Assembly: GCA_021780075.1 (NCBI GenBank)
Contig: JAJXZL010000005.1
Span: 186,001-250,000, forward strand
DNA: 64,000 nt
Source: Acidobacteriota bacterium
Lineage (GTDB): Bacteria > Acidobacteriota > Terriglobia > Terriglobales > Acidobacteriaceae
Direction of reading: 5' to 3'
Shown one piece after another: positions 1-9,070 of this stretch. Below the pieces are notes generated by a model. That model had not been told where the DNA came from. It was given only the letters and a program-made list of their open reading frames with translations, and did no database searches. Position 1 is the first letter of the stretch, and each line of letters opens with the position of its first letter. Both the position numbers and the translations under genes were made by a program.

Positions 1-236
1 TGGCGGTTATGTTCTCCACCATCATGCCCTCTATTGTTGCGGACGGGAAAACAAACTATCAACTAAGATCATGAGTACGATCGATCCTATTGCCGACCCG
101 CGGACACACGCGGTGGGTGTCTCGATGGAAATCCCATTGGGCCGGTAGGACCATTGCCGATTTGCGAGTCACGATGGTTAATTCCTAACGGCGTGAGCAT
201 CGGAAACAAAGCGACCTGAGATTGAGAGAGTCTTAC
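1..236. other. left-edge region without a confident gene
   Basis: Two frames are open from the left edge, one closing at about base 74 (last residues read NYQLRS) and one at about 149. Either could be the tail of a gene lying mostly outside the window, but there is too little sequence to recognise a family. No promoter or RNA gene is evident. Confidence 0.3.
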
Positions 237-722
237 ATGGACCGGGGAGCAAGGGCGCATCTGAGAGAACTTCTTTTTCGCCTGAGCGTCATCCTGAAAG
301 GACTGGATGCGCTTCTGGAGATCGCCGGTGGTATCGCTCTGTGGATAGTCAGCCCCAGTGTGATTATCGAGGTCGTCCATTTATTAACACAGGACGAAAT
401 TGCAGAGGATCCGCACGATCTTGTGGCCAATCTGCTTCGGGACACCGCAAGCCGATTCTCGCTCTCCGGTGAGCATTTCATGGTGCTCTATCTTCTCGCG
501 CACGGGGTCATCAAGGGCTTCGTCGTGGCCGGATTGCTCAAGAACAAACTCTGGGCATATCCGGTCGCCATTGCCGTCTTTGGCGGCTTCATCGTGTATC
601 AGGTTTACCGCTTCGTGCTGATGGGAGGATTCGGCCTGATTGCGCTCTCCGTATTCGATCTGATCGTGATTTGGCTGATTTGGCTGGAATACCGTGCAAT
701 GAAATTGAGAGGTTTCGGTTGA
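237..722 (+). CDS. DUF2127-type small integral membrane protein
   Basis: A 161-residue membrane protein resembling DUF2127 proteins: an early KGLDALLEIAGGIAL segment (roughly residues 20-40) and three further hydrophobic helices near 75-95, 105-125 and 130-150, with a short charged C-terminus. A longer reading from TTG at 222 exists, but the ATG at 237 has a GAGAG ribosome-binding stretch about 6-8 bases upstream and is preferred. It is a single gene; the next gene lies convergent on the other strand. Members of the family have no established function, so only membrane location is claimed. The family call rests on pattern recognition. Confidence 0.7.
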   Translation: MDRGARAHLRELLFRLSVILKGLDALLEIAGGIALWIVSPSVIIEVVHLLTQDEIAEDPHDLVANLLRDTASRFSLSGEHFMVLYLLAHGVIKGFVVAGLLKNKLWAYPVAIAVFGGFIVYQVYRFVLMGGFGLIALSVFDLIVIWLIWLEYRAMKLRGFG

Positions 723-849
723 ACCGGAGGCGTGTCGCTTGCCCATCTACCTTGTAAATCATTGGAGTTGTGGCGGCGCAGCGAGGTGATCGAGACGAGC
801 GAGCGGTGAACATCCAAACTGGCTGCGCTCATCCCGAGCGGCCGAGGTC

Positions 850-3800
850 TCAAAAGACAAACTTGGCCGCGAGTTGGACAAGCCGGGGAGAGGCCGCGTT
901 CACGATCTGGCCAAAGGTGCTGTCATTGAAGTTGCCATCTACCGCGGCCGGTCCGAAGAATTGTGCGTGATTGAACGTGTTAAAGACCTCTGCGCGGAAT
1001 TCGAGGGACTTGGCTTCAGTCAGTTTTACATTCTTCTGCAGGGCCGTATCGAAGTTGTCGATTCCCGGCCCGGCAAAGTAACGCCGCCTTGTGTTGCCCA
1101 TCGTATCCAATGCCGGAAGGCTGAAGAGCGCGGTGTTGAATGCGGGTGTGCCAGTGCGCGGATTGAAGTTGAGGCCGAGATTGCCCGCCGCCACGTTCGG
1201 CGTATCGAGTCCATTGTTGTTGATGCCGTTCGGAATCGAGCCCAGCAGCGAGGTGTCGTTGTTGTTGTAAAGGGTCACCGGCATGCCCGTACCGAAGCGC
1301 ATCACGCCGGAGAGCGTCCACCCTTGCGTCCAGCGGTTTCCGCGTTGCGCCAGATGGTCGAACGGCAGGTTGTAGTTGTAGTTCAGGACAAAGTTGTGCC
1401 GCATGTCGAAGGCCGAGAGAGAGCGCGTCAGGCCAGGGCCGACTGGGTTCACCTCCTCGGCGAGGCTCGATGAGTCGTCGAGGGACTTGCTGTAGGTGTA
1501 GCTGGCGACGAACTCCAACGATTTGCTTTCGTGACGCAGGCTTACTTCGAGCGCATTGTAGCTCGAATTGCCGATCGTCTTCTGATACGAAATTGCGCCG
1601 AAGTTTGCGCCATATGGCCCGCGGACCACGACCGATTCGCCGTCGGCCCTGGTGAAAGTTCCGGTCTCGTTGAAGGGGCCGCAGGTGGGGGTTCCAGTCA
1701 TCACCTGACTCGCCTGGCTGACGCTCAGACACCGCGCGGGATTGCCGGGATTGGCCGGGGTCAGCACCAGAAGATGATGCCCTTGAGAGCCGACATAACC
1801 CACGTTGAAGACGGTGCCGGGCGCAAGTTCGCGCTCGATAGAGAGCGTGTAGCTCTCCGCATAAGGCGAGACATTCTGGTAGTAGACGGCGGGAACGCCG
1901 GTAATCGGAAAATATTTCGACCAATTAACGGATGTGTTGGGATGGCTCGGCGAGGCTCCGTAGGCGGCAATGGGAGAGGGAAAGGGCTGGCCCATGCTCT
2001 GGCCGCTTGCAGCCGCCACAAACGGAGTCGTGAATAGGGGCGACAGGCTGCTGTTGTAGTCATAGCCATAGGGAGGGTTGGCGCTCATGATGCTGGCGGA
2101 GAGTCCTTCAATGGCCGTATAGAACTGTCCGTAGCTCATGCGGATGCTGGTCTTGCCCGAATTCCCAAAAAGCTTGCCCAAAGGTCTGCCCCCCGCAGGG
2201 GTTGGCGACCACGCGAGTCCGACACGCGGAGCGAAATCGGTGTACTTCGTCGGGGCAAGGGTGCGCGGAATGCCCGCATCTCCGGGAAAGACGATGCCGG
2301 CCGGCGCTCCAGGAAAAACGGCCGACTGACGCCCCGGAATGAGAGTCTGAATCTGGTTGTATTTTTCGTACCAAGGAGGAAGCAGATCCCAACGCAGCCC
2401 ATAATTGAGCGTCAGATTCGGCTTGATCTTCCAGCTATCCTGGCCGTATACACCGACGTATTTGTTGCGAAGATAGAAGCTCCGCGAATCGCCCTGCCGG
2501 TAGAAGCTGGCAATGCCCAGGAGGAAATCGGCGAAGTCGGAGCCGGTCTCCGCGCCTGTGAACTGGAACGAACCATTGAAAAGAGCGTCTGGATTGACGT
2601 TCACCTGATCGATGTGGAATCCGGCGCCAAATTTCAGCGAGTGCGCACGGATAACTCGGGTGAAGTCGTCGCTCGCCTGCCAGGTATTGTTGGCTTGCGT
2701 AAGGCCGGTGGTGTCCACGCCAATGGTGAAACTGTTGAAGGCCACGTTCTCGATGCCCTCGATCTTCGGAGCCAGAGGCACGATTCCGAGCGTGCCCGCT
2801 CCCTCGACGAAGCCCTGTGAGGCAAGCGTCGGGCCGACTCCGCCGACCGGCTGACCGGCGACATTGGCAAACCGCATGTAGCTGGCGTGAAACTGATTGA
2901 CGGTATCCGGCCCCAACGTTTTGGTCGCCCCCAGACTCAGGAGCTGCGCGCGGCCGGTCGAAACCGCGTTGAAGCCGGGAACATTGGCGCCGCCCTGTTC
3001 GGTCGGATAGGGATCGTCGCTGCTGAAATCGTCCACGGTGTAATAGGCGGAGAACGTTCCGAGGCGCGATTCGGTATCGATCCTTACCGCTCCTTTGTCA
3101 TCGCGCAACGTCATGGGATACGCCGATGTGGAGTAGATGCCCGTTCCCTGGTTCGGTTGCGGAATGTACTTCAACAGCGCCTTGGCCGGCGCTGACCAGG
3201 CTCTCGTGGGAATCTGCGCAATGGGGAAAACGCAGGCGCTCGAACTTGTGCAGCCTGCGGTGTAATACGGTTCGCCTGCGGTCACTGTGTATCCCAACTG
3301 CTGCGTGAGCAGGTTGGCCCAGTACAATCCGGTCACCTTTCCCGCCAGGATACCGGAGTCTCCCGAGAAATCTCCGTTGCGTTCGACCGACGTCGGCACG
3401 GAAATCAAGCCCGTATCCAATCCCTGGGTCAGGCGCGTGCCCTGATAGTCGGCGAAAAAGAAGGCCTTGCCCTTGCGAATCGGTCCGCCGAGCGTGCCGC
3501 CGAATTGATTCCGGTCAAACTTGGCTCGGGTGGTCTCGAAGTAATTCTTCGCGTCGAGCCCTGTGTTGCGGAAAAACTCAAATGCGCTTCCGTGAAGTTG
3601 ATTCGTCCCCGATTTCGTCGTCACCACCACCTGACCGCCGCTGAAATTGCCGTATTCCGCGTCAAAGTTATTGGTCAGCACCTTGAGATCTTCGATCGAG
3701 TCGAGATTGGGGACGATGGCAGTGCCCATATTGATGTCTTCGACAACGTCGCTGCCGTTGACCAGGAAGCCGTTCGCGGTTTCACGCTGGCCATTTACGG

Positions 3801-4395
3801 ATAGATTGCCGGCGTCAAGATTGCCCGAAGGCAACGTGCTCGTGACGCCGGCCATTACCACCGCATTGGACTGGGCTGAGCTGGCGGGGATCACGCCCGG
3901 CTGAAATGCCAATGTGTCGGTAAAGCTCCGCCCATTGAGCGGAACAGCCTCGACCGCGCGCTCGTCCAGCGAACCTCCTGCGGAGGTTGAAGAGGTGTCG
4001 ATGGCAACACCGCCCGCATTCACTTCTACTGTTTCGCGCGCCGCGGCGATACTCAGTGTCAGGTGCAACGGAGTCGTCTCGGGCCCAACGGTCACATTGG
4101 CTTTGGCAGGAGAAAATCCTGTTGCTGTGGCCGTAATGACGTAGTCTCCGGGAGCCAACTGGGCAAAGCGAAATGTACCTTCACCGTCAGCAACGGCCTG
4201 CGCTTGACTGTTTGTGAACAGAGAACGGGCCAAAACCGAGGCGCCCGGGATCACCGCCCCCGAGATGTCCGTCACCGTCCCGGATAAGACCTCGAGCTGC
4301 TGGGCCTGACCATTGACCGAGGCTACAAGCGCGCCGACCATTGCACAGAGAAGAAGGATCCTGACTGCCGATAGGACAAGATGAAGCCGAAACAT
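850..4395 (-). CDS. TonB-dependent outer-membrane receptor, Oar/CarboxypepD_reg type
   Basis: A protein of 1181 residues with a signal peptide (about residues 1-30), then a carboxypeptidase-regulatory-like beta-sandwich at about 35-125 (GTVTDISGAVIPGASV and PGDYVITATATGF), a TonB plug at about 140-270 and a large 22-strand-type barrel ending in the terminal aromatic residue KFVF. This is the expanded receptor class typical of Acidobacteria, about 300-400 residues longer than classical siderophore receptors. The substrate cannot be read from sequence. The ATG at 4395 is followed directly by the signal peptide. A CRP-type box and a second inverted repeat lie 46-80 bases upstream, in the space shared with a divergent cation-efflux gene, so metal- or redox-linked control is possible. 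Transcription is monocistronic as far as can be seen. Confidence 0.9.
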   Translation of the reverse strand: MFRLHLVLSAVRILLLCAMVGALVASVNGQAQQLEVLSGTVTDISGAVIPGASVLARSLFTNSQAQAVADGEGTFRFAQLAPGDYVITATATGFSPAKANVTVGPETTPLHLTLSIAAARETVEVNAGGVAIDTSSTSAGGSLDERAVEAVPLNGRSFTDTLAFQPGVIPASSAQSNAVVMAGVTSTLPSGNLDAGNLSVNGQRETANGFLVNGSDVVEDINMGTAIVPNLDSIEDLKVLTNNFDAEYGNFSGGQVVVTTKSGTNQLHGSAFEFFRNTGLDAKNYFETTRAKFDRNQFGGTLGGPIRKGKAFFFADYQGTRLTQGLDTGLISVPTSVERNGDFSGDSGILAGKVTGLYWANLLTQQLGYTVTAGEPYYTAGCTSSSACVFPIAQIPTRAWSAPAKALLKYIPQPNQGTGIYSTSAYPMTLRDDKGAVRIDTESRLGTFSAYYTVDDFSSDDPYPTEQGGANVPGFNAVSTGRAQLLSLGATKTLGPDTVNQFHASYMRFANVAGQPVGGVGPTLASQGFVEGAGTLGIVPLAPKIEGIENVAFNSFTIGVDTTGLTQANNTWQASDDFTRVIRAHSLKFGAGFHIDQVNVNPDALFNGSFQFTGAETGSDFADFLLGIASFYRQGDSRSFYLRNKYVGVYGQDSWKIKPNLTLNYGLRWDLLPPWYEKYNQIQTLIPGRQSAVFPGAPAGIVFPGDAGIPRTLAPTKYTDFAPRVGLAWSPTPAGGRPLGKLFGNSGKTSIRMSYGQFYTAIEGLSASIMSANPPYGYDYNSSLSPLFTTPFVAAASGQSMGQPFPSPIAAYGASPSHPNTSVNWSKYFPITGVPAVYYQNVSPYAESYTLSIERELAPGTVFNVGYVGSQGHHLLVLTPANPGNPARCLSVSQASQVMTGTPTCGPFNETGTFTRADGESVVVRGPYGANFGAISYQKTIGNSSYNALEVSLRHESKSLEFVASYTYSKSLDDSSSLAEEVNPVGPGLTRSLSAFDMRHNFVLNYNYNLPFDHLAQRGNRWTQGWTLSGVMRFGTGMPVTLYNNNDTSLLGSIPNGINNNGLDTPNVAAGNLGLNFNPRTGTPAFNTALFSLPALDTMGNTRRRYFAGPGIDNFDTALQKNVKLTEAKSLEFRAEVFNTFNHAQFFGPAAVDGNFNDSTFGQIVNAASPRLVQLAAKFVF

Positions 4396-4440
4396 GAGGT
4401 TGCCGCCTCCATATGCGACTTATTTAGTCCTATTTAATAT

Positions 4441-4457
4441 CCGACCAATTCGGTCGG
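4441..4457. promoter_or_regulatory. inverted repeat CCGACC-N5-GGTCGG
   Basis: A perfect 6-bp inverted repeat with a 5-bp AT-rich spacer, immediately before a CRP-type box in the space between the divergent receptor and cation-efflux genes. It could be an operator, but no cognate regulator can be named. Confidence 0.35.
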
Positions 4458-4459
4458 GA

Positions 4460-4475
4460 TGTGACAGAGGTCACA
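4460..4475. promoter_or_regulatory. CRP/FNR-family box TGTGACAGAGGTCACA
   Basis: An exact match to the CRP half-site arrangement TGTGA-N6-TCACA, in the intergenic region between the TonB receptor (start 4395, minus) and the cation-efflux protein (start 4542, plus). The Crp-type regulator at 55696-56634 has a matching recognition helix. Because the box is symmetric it could serve either gene. Confidence 0.6.
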
Positions 4476-4541
4476 AAAGAGGGAAGACGCTGGATTTCGC
4501 CCGCTGACGCCCCTGGCAAGATCTGGGCGACAATAGGGTCC

Positions 4542-5180
4542 ATGGCAGAGGTTTTCCCAATCCTTCATGAGAGCCGGGATCGCGGCGTCGTTCAGTCAGA
4601 GGCGCCAAAGCTCATACTGTGGTTACAGGTCATCACGCTTGCCTGGATGGCAATCGAAGCGGGGATCTCGCTCTACGCCGCGGTAGCGGCACACAGCATT
4701 GCGCTGCTGGCGTTCGGGTCAGATAGTTTGGTCGAACTGCTTTCGGCGGGCGTCGTTCTTCTGTCCGTCGGCCGAACCGTGTCCATTTCGCAGGATCGGG
4801 CTGCTCGTTGGGCCGGATTTCTTCTTTTCCTGCTTGCCGCAGGAGTCGCGATCACTGCAGCAAGGGCGTTGCTGATTGGCGTTTCTGCGAAGGTGAGCGC
4901 TGCCGGCATCGTCATTACGATCGCCGCCCTTTTGGTGATGCCGATTCTTGCTTGGTTTAAACGAAGACTGGGCAGGACAACGAACAACCGCGCTCTCATG
5001 GCCGATGCTGTGCAATCGGCAACGTGTGCGTATCTCGCGGCGATCACGTTGGCCGGTCTGGTCATCAACGCTGCCTTTCATATTGGCTGGATCGATTCGG
5101 CAGCTGCTCTGGCGGTGTTGCCAGTTCTTGTTATCGAGGGGAGAAGAGCGTTTCAAGGCACCCCGTGTTCGTGTTGCTGA
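4542..5180 (+). CDS. cation diffusion facilitator-like membrane protein, short form
   Basis: A 212-residue protein resembling the transmembrane domain of cation diffusion facilitators (metal/proton antiporters). About five or six helices are visible; helix 2 carries HSIALLAFGSDSLVE and helix 5 carries RALMADAVQSA, the two places where the family keeps its metal-binding acidic residues, followed by IDSAAALAV and a final EGRRAF. The usual cytoplasmic C-terminal domain is absent; the protein ends in a cysteine-rich PCSCC. The ATG at 4542 is chosen because the upstream extension would run through the CRP-type box. Substrate is unknown; the next genes concern iron. The tail is convergent with the FTR1 gene, one base apart. 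Confidence 0.78.
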   Translation: MAEVFPILHESRDRGVVQSEAPKLILWLQVITLAWMAIEAGISLYAAVAAHSIALLAFGSDSLVELLSAGVVLLSVGRTVSISQDRAARWAGFLLFLLAAGVAITAARALLIGVSAKVSAAGIVITIAALLVMPILAWFKRRLGRTTNNRALMADAVQSATCAYLAAITLAGLVINAAFHIGWIDSAAALAVLPVLVIEGRRAFQGTPCSCC

Positions 5181-5181
5181 G

Positions 5182-6186
5182 TCACTTGCGAGCAACGATG
5201 TACGAACCGAGAACAGCCACTGCGGCGATTGCCTGTGCCGCCAGAGTTTCGACGGTCGGAAACACCGAAAACCACAGCCCCATCCACGATGGAATCCTCC
5301 CAACCAGCCGAGGGATCACCGTAACGGGCAGCCAGTGGGCGAGCTGCATCTCCTGAGCTTGTTCTCCGACCATCACAAGAAGTACAACTCCAAGCAGCAC
5401 GCCGGTAAGAACGAGCATTCGCCGGTAGGGCAACTTCCGGTGCGCAAGGAAGGTCAGAATCGCGACAATGCCGGTCAGCAACAGCCCGATCAACACGCCA
5501 TAGAGGACCGGCGTGCAGCCCAGCTTCAGCCGGTAACTCTGAAGAAAGAGCACGACTTCAACGCCCTCGCGATAGAAGGAAGTGAAGCCAAGCAGAACCA
5601 TTCCGAGCACCACTCGGCTGTTGGAGTTCATTTCGTCTCGCGAGCTTTCCAGAAGCTCACGCTTTCGTTTGTTATGCAGCGAAATCCAGTCCGTCCAGTA
5701 CATACGATGGAAGAACCAGTTCATCACCACCAGGAGGACGATGACTGCGAGCAAGCCGGTTCCAGCCTGAACGTAGAGCGCGTTCATGCTCTTCGTGAGG
5801 TCATCGACAACGCTCACGGCAATGAACCACGTAACGAGCGTGGCCAGGAACCCCACGGCCACACCTGCTGCAACGGGCCGTTGGTACGACTCGCCCGATT
5901 TCGTCATGCTGGCGGTGATGGCCGACAAAACCAGGACGCATTCGAGCCCTTCGCGGAAAACCAGCACACCAATGTCAAGAATCCCGGCTGCGGAACCAGG
6001 GTGGTGTGCTTCCGGATTTGGGTTTCCCGAAGCTGCGATCCCCTGCCAGACCAGCACGCCGAGGACGAGAAGTATTGTGAAAACCAAAAGGATGCGAATC
6101 AGGTGCTTCAACACTGGCGACGACAAACGGAATCCCGAGGTATGCTGCGTCGTCCGGTTTGCGAGGCATCGGCTGTTGGTTGTCAT
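5182..6186 (-). CDS. FTR1-family iron permease
   Basis: A 334-residue membrane protein with both hallmark motifs of the FTR1 high-affinity iron permease family: REGLE in the first transporter helix (about residue 78) and a second REGVE (about residue 208), each followed by a hydrophobic segment. Seven or eight helices are expected. FTR1 proteins move oxidised iron across the inner membrane, normally with a partner that changes the iron redox state. Here the start codon overlaps the stop of the upstream haem-type membrane protein (ATGA, 6183-6186), and the operon further upstream encodes ApbE and an FMN-binding protein, so a flavin-based redox partner is inferred instead of a multicopper oxidase. 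It is the last gene of the five-gene operon. Confidence 0.9.
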   Translation of the reverse strand: MTTNSRCLANRTTQHTSGFRLSSPVLKHLIRILLVFTILLVLGVLVWQGIAASGNPNPEAHHPGSAAGILDIGVLVFREGLECVLVLSAITASMTKSGESYQRPVAAGVAVGFLATLVTWFIAVSVVDDLTKSMNALYVQAGTGLLAVIVLLVVMNWFFHRMYWTDWISLHNKRKRELLESSRDEMNSNSRVVLGMVLLGFTSFYREGVEVVLFLQSYRLKLGCTPVLYGVLIGLLLTGIVAILTFLAHRKLPYRRMLVLTGVLLGVVLLVMVGEQAQEMQLAHWLPVTVIPRLVGRIPSWMGLWFSVFPTVETLAAQAIAAVAVLGSYIVARK

Positions 6187-6668
6187 TTGACCTGAGCTTC
6201 CAGAACCATTTGGTCCTGTTTGTTCCTCTGGCGTCTGCGCAGACGGAGGCGATGAAGGAAGAAGAAGGCCGGTGAGCCAAGACCGATCCCCCAGTGAAGA
6301 ACGGATATGACCGGCCGGACCGAGTCGCTTCCGATGTAATAAAGCAGGTATCCAGTCACGATCAGGACAGCAAATACTCCGGCGAATATGCCGCCCGACC
6401 AGCGGCGATTCTTACGCGGCCATGCAACCGTGATATGAGTGCCCCACAGCAGGCCGAAAATCCAGATGGAAGCAAAAGCAAAGGCTCCATGCAGACGCAG
6501 CCACCACGGGGTCAAGGGATTTTCCACCGGGCCAAAGTCGCCCTGTTGGACAAGGAAATAGTGATACAGGAGCCAGAGACCGCCTGAAAGCCAGATTCCG
6601 ATGCCAATGATGTAAAGCTGCCAACGCCGGGAGCGGCCGAGCCGGACCGTCTTGTGAATTCTGCTCAT
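6183..6668 (-). CDS. four-helix membrane protein with conserved-looking histidines, probable haem b or quinone carrier
   Basis: 161 residues, four hydrophobic helices. Histidines fall in or at the ends of helices: YHYF in helix 1, LRLHGAFAF and GTHITV around helix 2, and VLHWGIGLG with FFLHRLR in helix 4, a spacing reminiscent of small b-type cytochromes (DUF4405 or cytochrome b561-like). It overlaps its neighbours by 4 bases on both sides (ATGA at 6665-6668 and 6183-6186), so it is tightly co-translated with ApbE and FTR1. The inferred role is to pass electrons from the membrane quinone pool to the periplasmic flavoprotein. The function is inference; a longer in-frame reading upstream overlaps apbE and is not preferred. 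Confidence 0.65.
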   Translation of the reverse strand: MSRIHKTVRLGRSRRWQLYIIGIGIWLSGGLWLLYHYFLVQQGDFGPVENPLTPWWLRLHGAFAFASIWIFGLLWGTHITVAWPRKNRRWSGGIFAGVFAVLIVTGYLLYYIGSDSVRPVISVLHWGIGLGSPAFFFLHRLRLRRRQRNKQDQMVLEAQVK

Positions 6669-7561
6669 TGCATCTCCGCTTCTTCCGCTCCGATGTGCTG
6701 CCAGTCCTTGCCGGGATCCTTGACGTAGGCAGAGGCGCTGAACTTCCGCAGCACCTCTGCGGTCCGTGCACCTTTGGCCATAACGAATTTGGTGAGTGCG
6801 TCCGCCGCAATGCATTGTTCAGCGATGACACAAACGAAGCGGTCTTCAAGCACGGGCGAGCGATGCGAGCCGTCGATATGCGGACCACGGAGATCATCAC
6901 GATGCCGGCGTCGCGCCAGTACCGAATGCGAACCCGCCACGCTGCCATCGGCCAGTTCGAGAACCGGTGCACTACAGTCACCGGACGGCGCTCCCAGCCG
7001 AATCGGTTCCGCATCACTTCCCATGACCCGGATGTCGCCGCCTGCGTTGACAACCGAGCGTGACGGGCCGTATTCGGCGAGACATTCCGTGGCGCGATCC
7101 ACGGCAAAGCCCTTGGCGATTCCGCCAAGATCAATCCAGAGCGGGCGCTGAAACGCTACTCGAGAGCCGGGAAGCAGCTCGATGTCGCGCCATGAGCCGC
7201 TTTGCGGCACAGACTCTTCCACCGGGGCCGGTAGCATCCCCCACTTCACGAGTTCCGCGCCGACGGAAATGTCAAAGCAACTCTCGGAGGCTCGGGAGAA
7301 CTGTTGAGCCTGTTCGAGAACGAAGTATGTCCACGGATGCACTTCGACCTGCCGTCGCGCCGCGTTGCAATTAAGCCGGCTGATCTCGCTCGCCGAATCG
7401 TGAAAGCTCATTAGCCGGTGAACCGTTGCAATCTCTGAGAACGCCGCATCGATGGCCCGGTGCGCCTCCCCCTCCGCCAGACCCTCGACGCGAATACTCA
7501 CGATCGTCCCCAGCCAGGGCTGCGCCCGCTCAGTGGGCCGATGACTTGAACACAAGTTCAT
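6665..7561 (-). CDS. apbE: FAD:protein FMN transferase
   Basis: A 298-residue ApbE-family enzyme. It transfers FMN from FAD to a threonine of a partner protein with release of AMP, outside the cytoplasm, using magnesium. Visible signatures are PWLGTIVSI near the N-terminus, DLGGIAKGFAVDRA (about residue 165), NAGGDIRVMG (about 193) and CIAADALTK near 255. The likely substrate is the product of the gene just upstream, which carries the SGAT flavinylation motif; the two reading frames overlap by 32 bases. No long signal peptide or lipobox is evident, so the export route is unclear. Confidence 0.92.
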   Translation of the reverse strand: MNLCSSHRPTERAQPWLGTIVSIRVEGLAEGEAHRAIDAAFSEIATVHRLMSFHDSASEISRLNCNAARRQVEVHPWTYFVLEQAQQFSRASESCFDISVGAELVKWGMLPAPVEESVPQSGSWRDIELLPGSRVAFQRPLWIDLGGIAKGFAVDRATECLAEYGPSRSVVNAGGDIRVMGSDAEPIRLGAPSGDCSAPVLELADGSVAGSHSVLARRRHRDDLRGPHIDGSHRSPVLEDRFVCVIAEQCIAADALTKFVMAKGARTAEVLRKFSASAYVKDPGKDWQHIGAEEAEMQ

Positions 7562-8063
7562 AAGTCACCAGAAGGCGCTCGACGCCGTCCGTGATGTGTT
7601 TCGAGGAAAGAGTGGCTCCTGAGATGTTGCGGATATTCTTCCCAAGCTGCAGCTTCACACTTCCATCCGTGCCGAGAAACTGCTTCTGCCATTCAGGATT
7701 GCGAATCTGATCCCCGTAGGCTTCGCGGTATTCCAGAATCTCGATTCCTTTCACTGCGCCGTGAGCGTCCAGTCCAAGTGCAAACGGAATATATTCGTGC
7801 TTCCCTACAACCTCGTCGGCGATGAACCAGCCGCCGGTAGAAACCCTCCATGCCTTGAGCTGCTTGCTCAAAACGTGAACGCCGGATGCGTGTTCGATCG
7901 CCTTCACCTGTTCCTCTGTGAGCGTCACAGGCGTAGCTTGAAAGGTTGCTCCGGGAAACAGCCGCGCTTGCGCCTGTTCCACGGAGAGATAGACGGTTGC
8001 ATAGGCTGGCCCACCGGCCAAGACGATCCCCGCCAACGGCAGAAAGACTAATTTTGATCTCAT
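7530..8063 (-). CDS. FMN-binding domain protein, covalently flavinylated
   Basis: A 177-residue exported protein: signal peptide about 1-22, then an FMN_bind domain with the flavinylation motif SGATLSS near residues 148-154. In this family the threonine of SGAT (here about T151) carries FMN attached through phosphate by ApbE. The ApbE gene follows immediately and overlaps, which supports the pairing. The mature protein is a small soluble or loosely bound periplasmic electron carrier. Placed between a beta-barrel protein and FTR1, it probably cycles iron redox state during uptake; that role is inferred. The ATG at 8063 directly precedes the signal peptide. Confidence 0.92.
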   Translation of the reverse strand: MRSKLVFLPLAGIVLAGGPAYATVYLSVEQAQARLFPGATFQATPVTLTEEQVKAIEHASGVHVLSKQLKAWRVSTGGWFIADEVVGKHEYIPFALGLDAHGAVKGIEILEYREAYGDQIRNPEWQKQFLGTDGSVKLQLGKNIRNISGATLSSKHITDGVERLLVTYELVFKSSAH

Positions 8064-8072
8064 GATTCGTCC

Positions 8073-9041
8073 TCAGAAATACCAACCCACCTTCACGCGC
8101 ACACGATACTTCTCAAAATCGTTGTCGTAGTCTCTGCCATCGACGACGGCGCCGGATACGGTTGCCGAGTGCGTCGTAGCCCAAGGCGTCTGCTCGAAGA
8201 AGCTGCCTGTCGCAAAAAAGTGCCTGCCTCCGTAATGGAGCGATGGGCCGGCGAAGTAAGCGTCATTGATCTCGTGCTTCCAGAAAGTCCAGCTGTTGAA
8301 CTCGCGCTCATTGAGCAGTTCGGCGCCCAGCGACCAGTTCCGTATGAAGCGGTAGGTGGCCCCATAGTCCTGGTTAATGTCCGTTTCATTCAGGCTCAGG
8401 GAACCGGGATTGGCCCTCAGTTCGGGCGCATACGTGAAATTCGCCGCGAGCACAACGCGATCGTCGCGGAAGTTTTTCTGAATCAGAAGCCTGTTCTCGG
8501 TTTCGAAAAAGTCCTTGCCGGCTCGTTCCTCCGAATAAACGCCGAAGCCGAGGAAGTGTTCGTAGGGACTGAATATCCGGAAGATCGATTCGACATCCGT
8601 AGAAATGTAAGCGGTGTTGTTGTAATGAGCATTGGGGTCCGGCGAATCGTAGGAGAACGGTTCCCCGGGCGTCGTGGCGCCGAAAGGGCCGTTATGGTAC
8701 GCCGCGGTCGAATCGTAATCCTGATAGAGAGAGAGCTGGAACCGGTTGGTCAAACCATACGAAAATTCAGTGCGATTTTCCTGCAGCCAGAAGTTGCCCT
8801 GAGCTTTGGTGAAGCGGGTAGTGGACCATTGCTCCACTTCGGACTTGCCCTTCGGGAGCGTATCCGTTGTGTAGGTAAAGCCGAAGAGAGGCTCATCGGC
8901 GCGAGCAACGGCCGGCACAACGACGAACGCCAGCAACATACAAAGGAGGGCAAGCCAGCTGTGATTTTGTTGAACGCCGGTTTTGGCGCGGGCAGGCGGA
9001 CGTGATATGACATGAAACAAGGCGTGATTCCTGCGGAGCAT
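8073..9041 (-). CDS. outer-membrane beta-barrel protein of the iron/flavin operon (DUF6662-like)
   Basis: 322 residues with a hydrophobic export signal at about 28-48, then alternating aromatic strands typical of an outer-membrane barrel, ending in the terminal aromatic VKVGWYF. It begins the operon; the next gene starts 9 bases after its stop. It resembles uncharacterised barrel proteins often found beside FTR1/FMN-binding clusters, and may be a pore for iron complexes. I cannot identify a substrate. The first 25 residues before the hydrophobic stretch are unusually long, so translation may begin at a later codon. Confidence 0.65.
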   Translation of the reverse strand: MLRRNHALFHVISRPPARAKTGVQQNHSWLALLCMLLAFVVVPAVARADEPLFGFTYTTDTLPKGKSEVEQWSTTRFTKAQGNFWLQENRTEFSYGLTNRFQLSLYQDYDSTAAYHNGPFGATTPGEPFSYDSPDPNAHYNNTAYISTDVESIFRIFSPYEHFLGFGVYSEERAGKDFFETENRLLIQKNFRDDRVVLAANFTYAPELRANPGSLSLNETDINQDYGATYRFIRNWSLGAELLNEREFNSWTFWKHEINDAYFAGPSLHYGGRHFFATGSFFEQTPWATTHSATVSGAVVDGRDYDNDFEKYRVRVKVGWYF

Positions 9042-9070
9042 TGACCCTCCAGACTTGGATTGCGCTGCTA

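Noticed and set aside
4514-4529. TGGCAAGATCTGGGCG before the cation-efflux gene as a sigma-54 promoter.
   Set aside because: It would start transcription about at the start codon, the -12 element is weak, and there is no enhancer.
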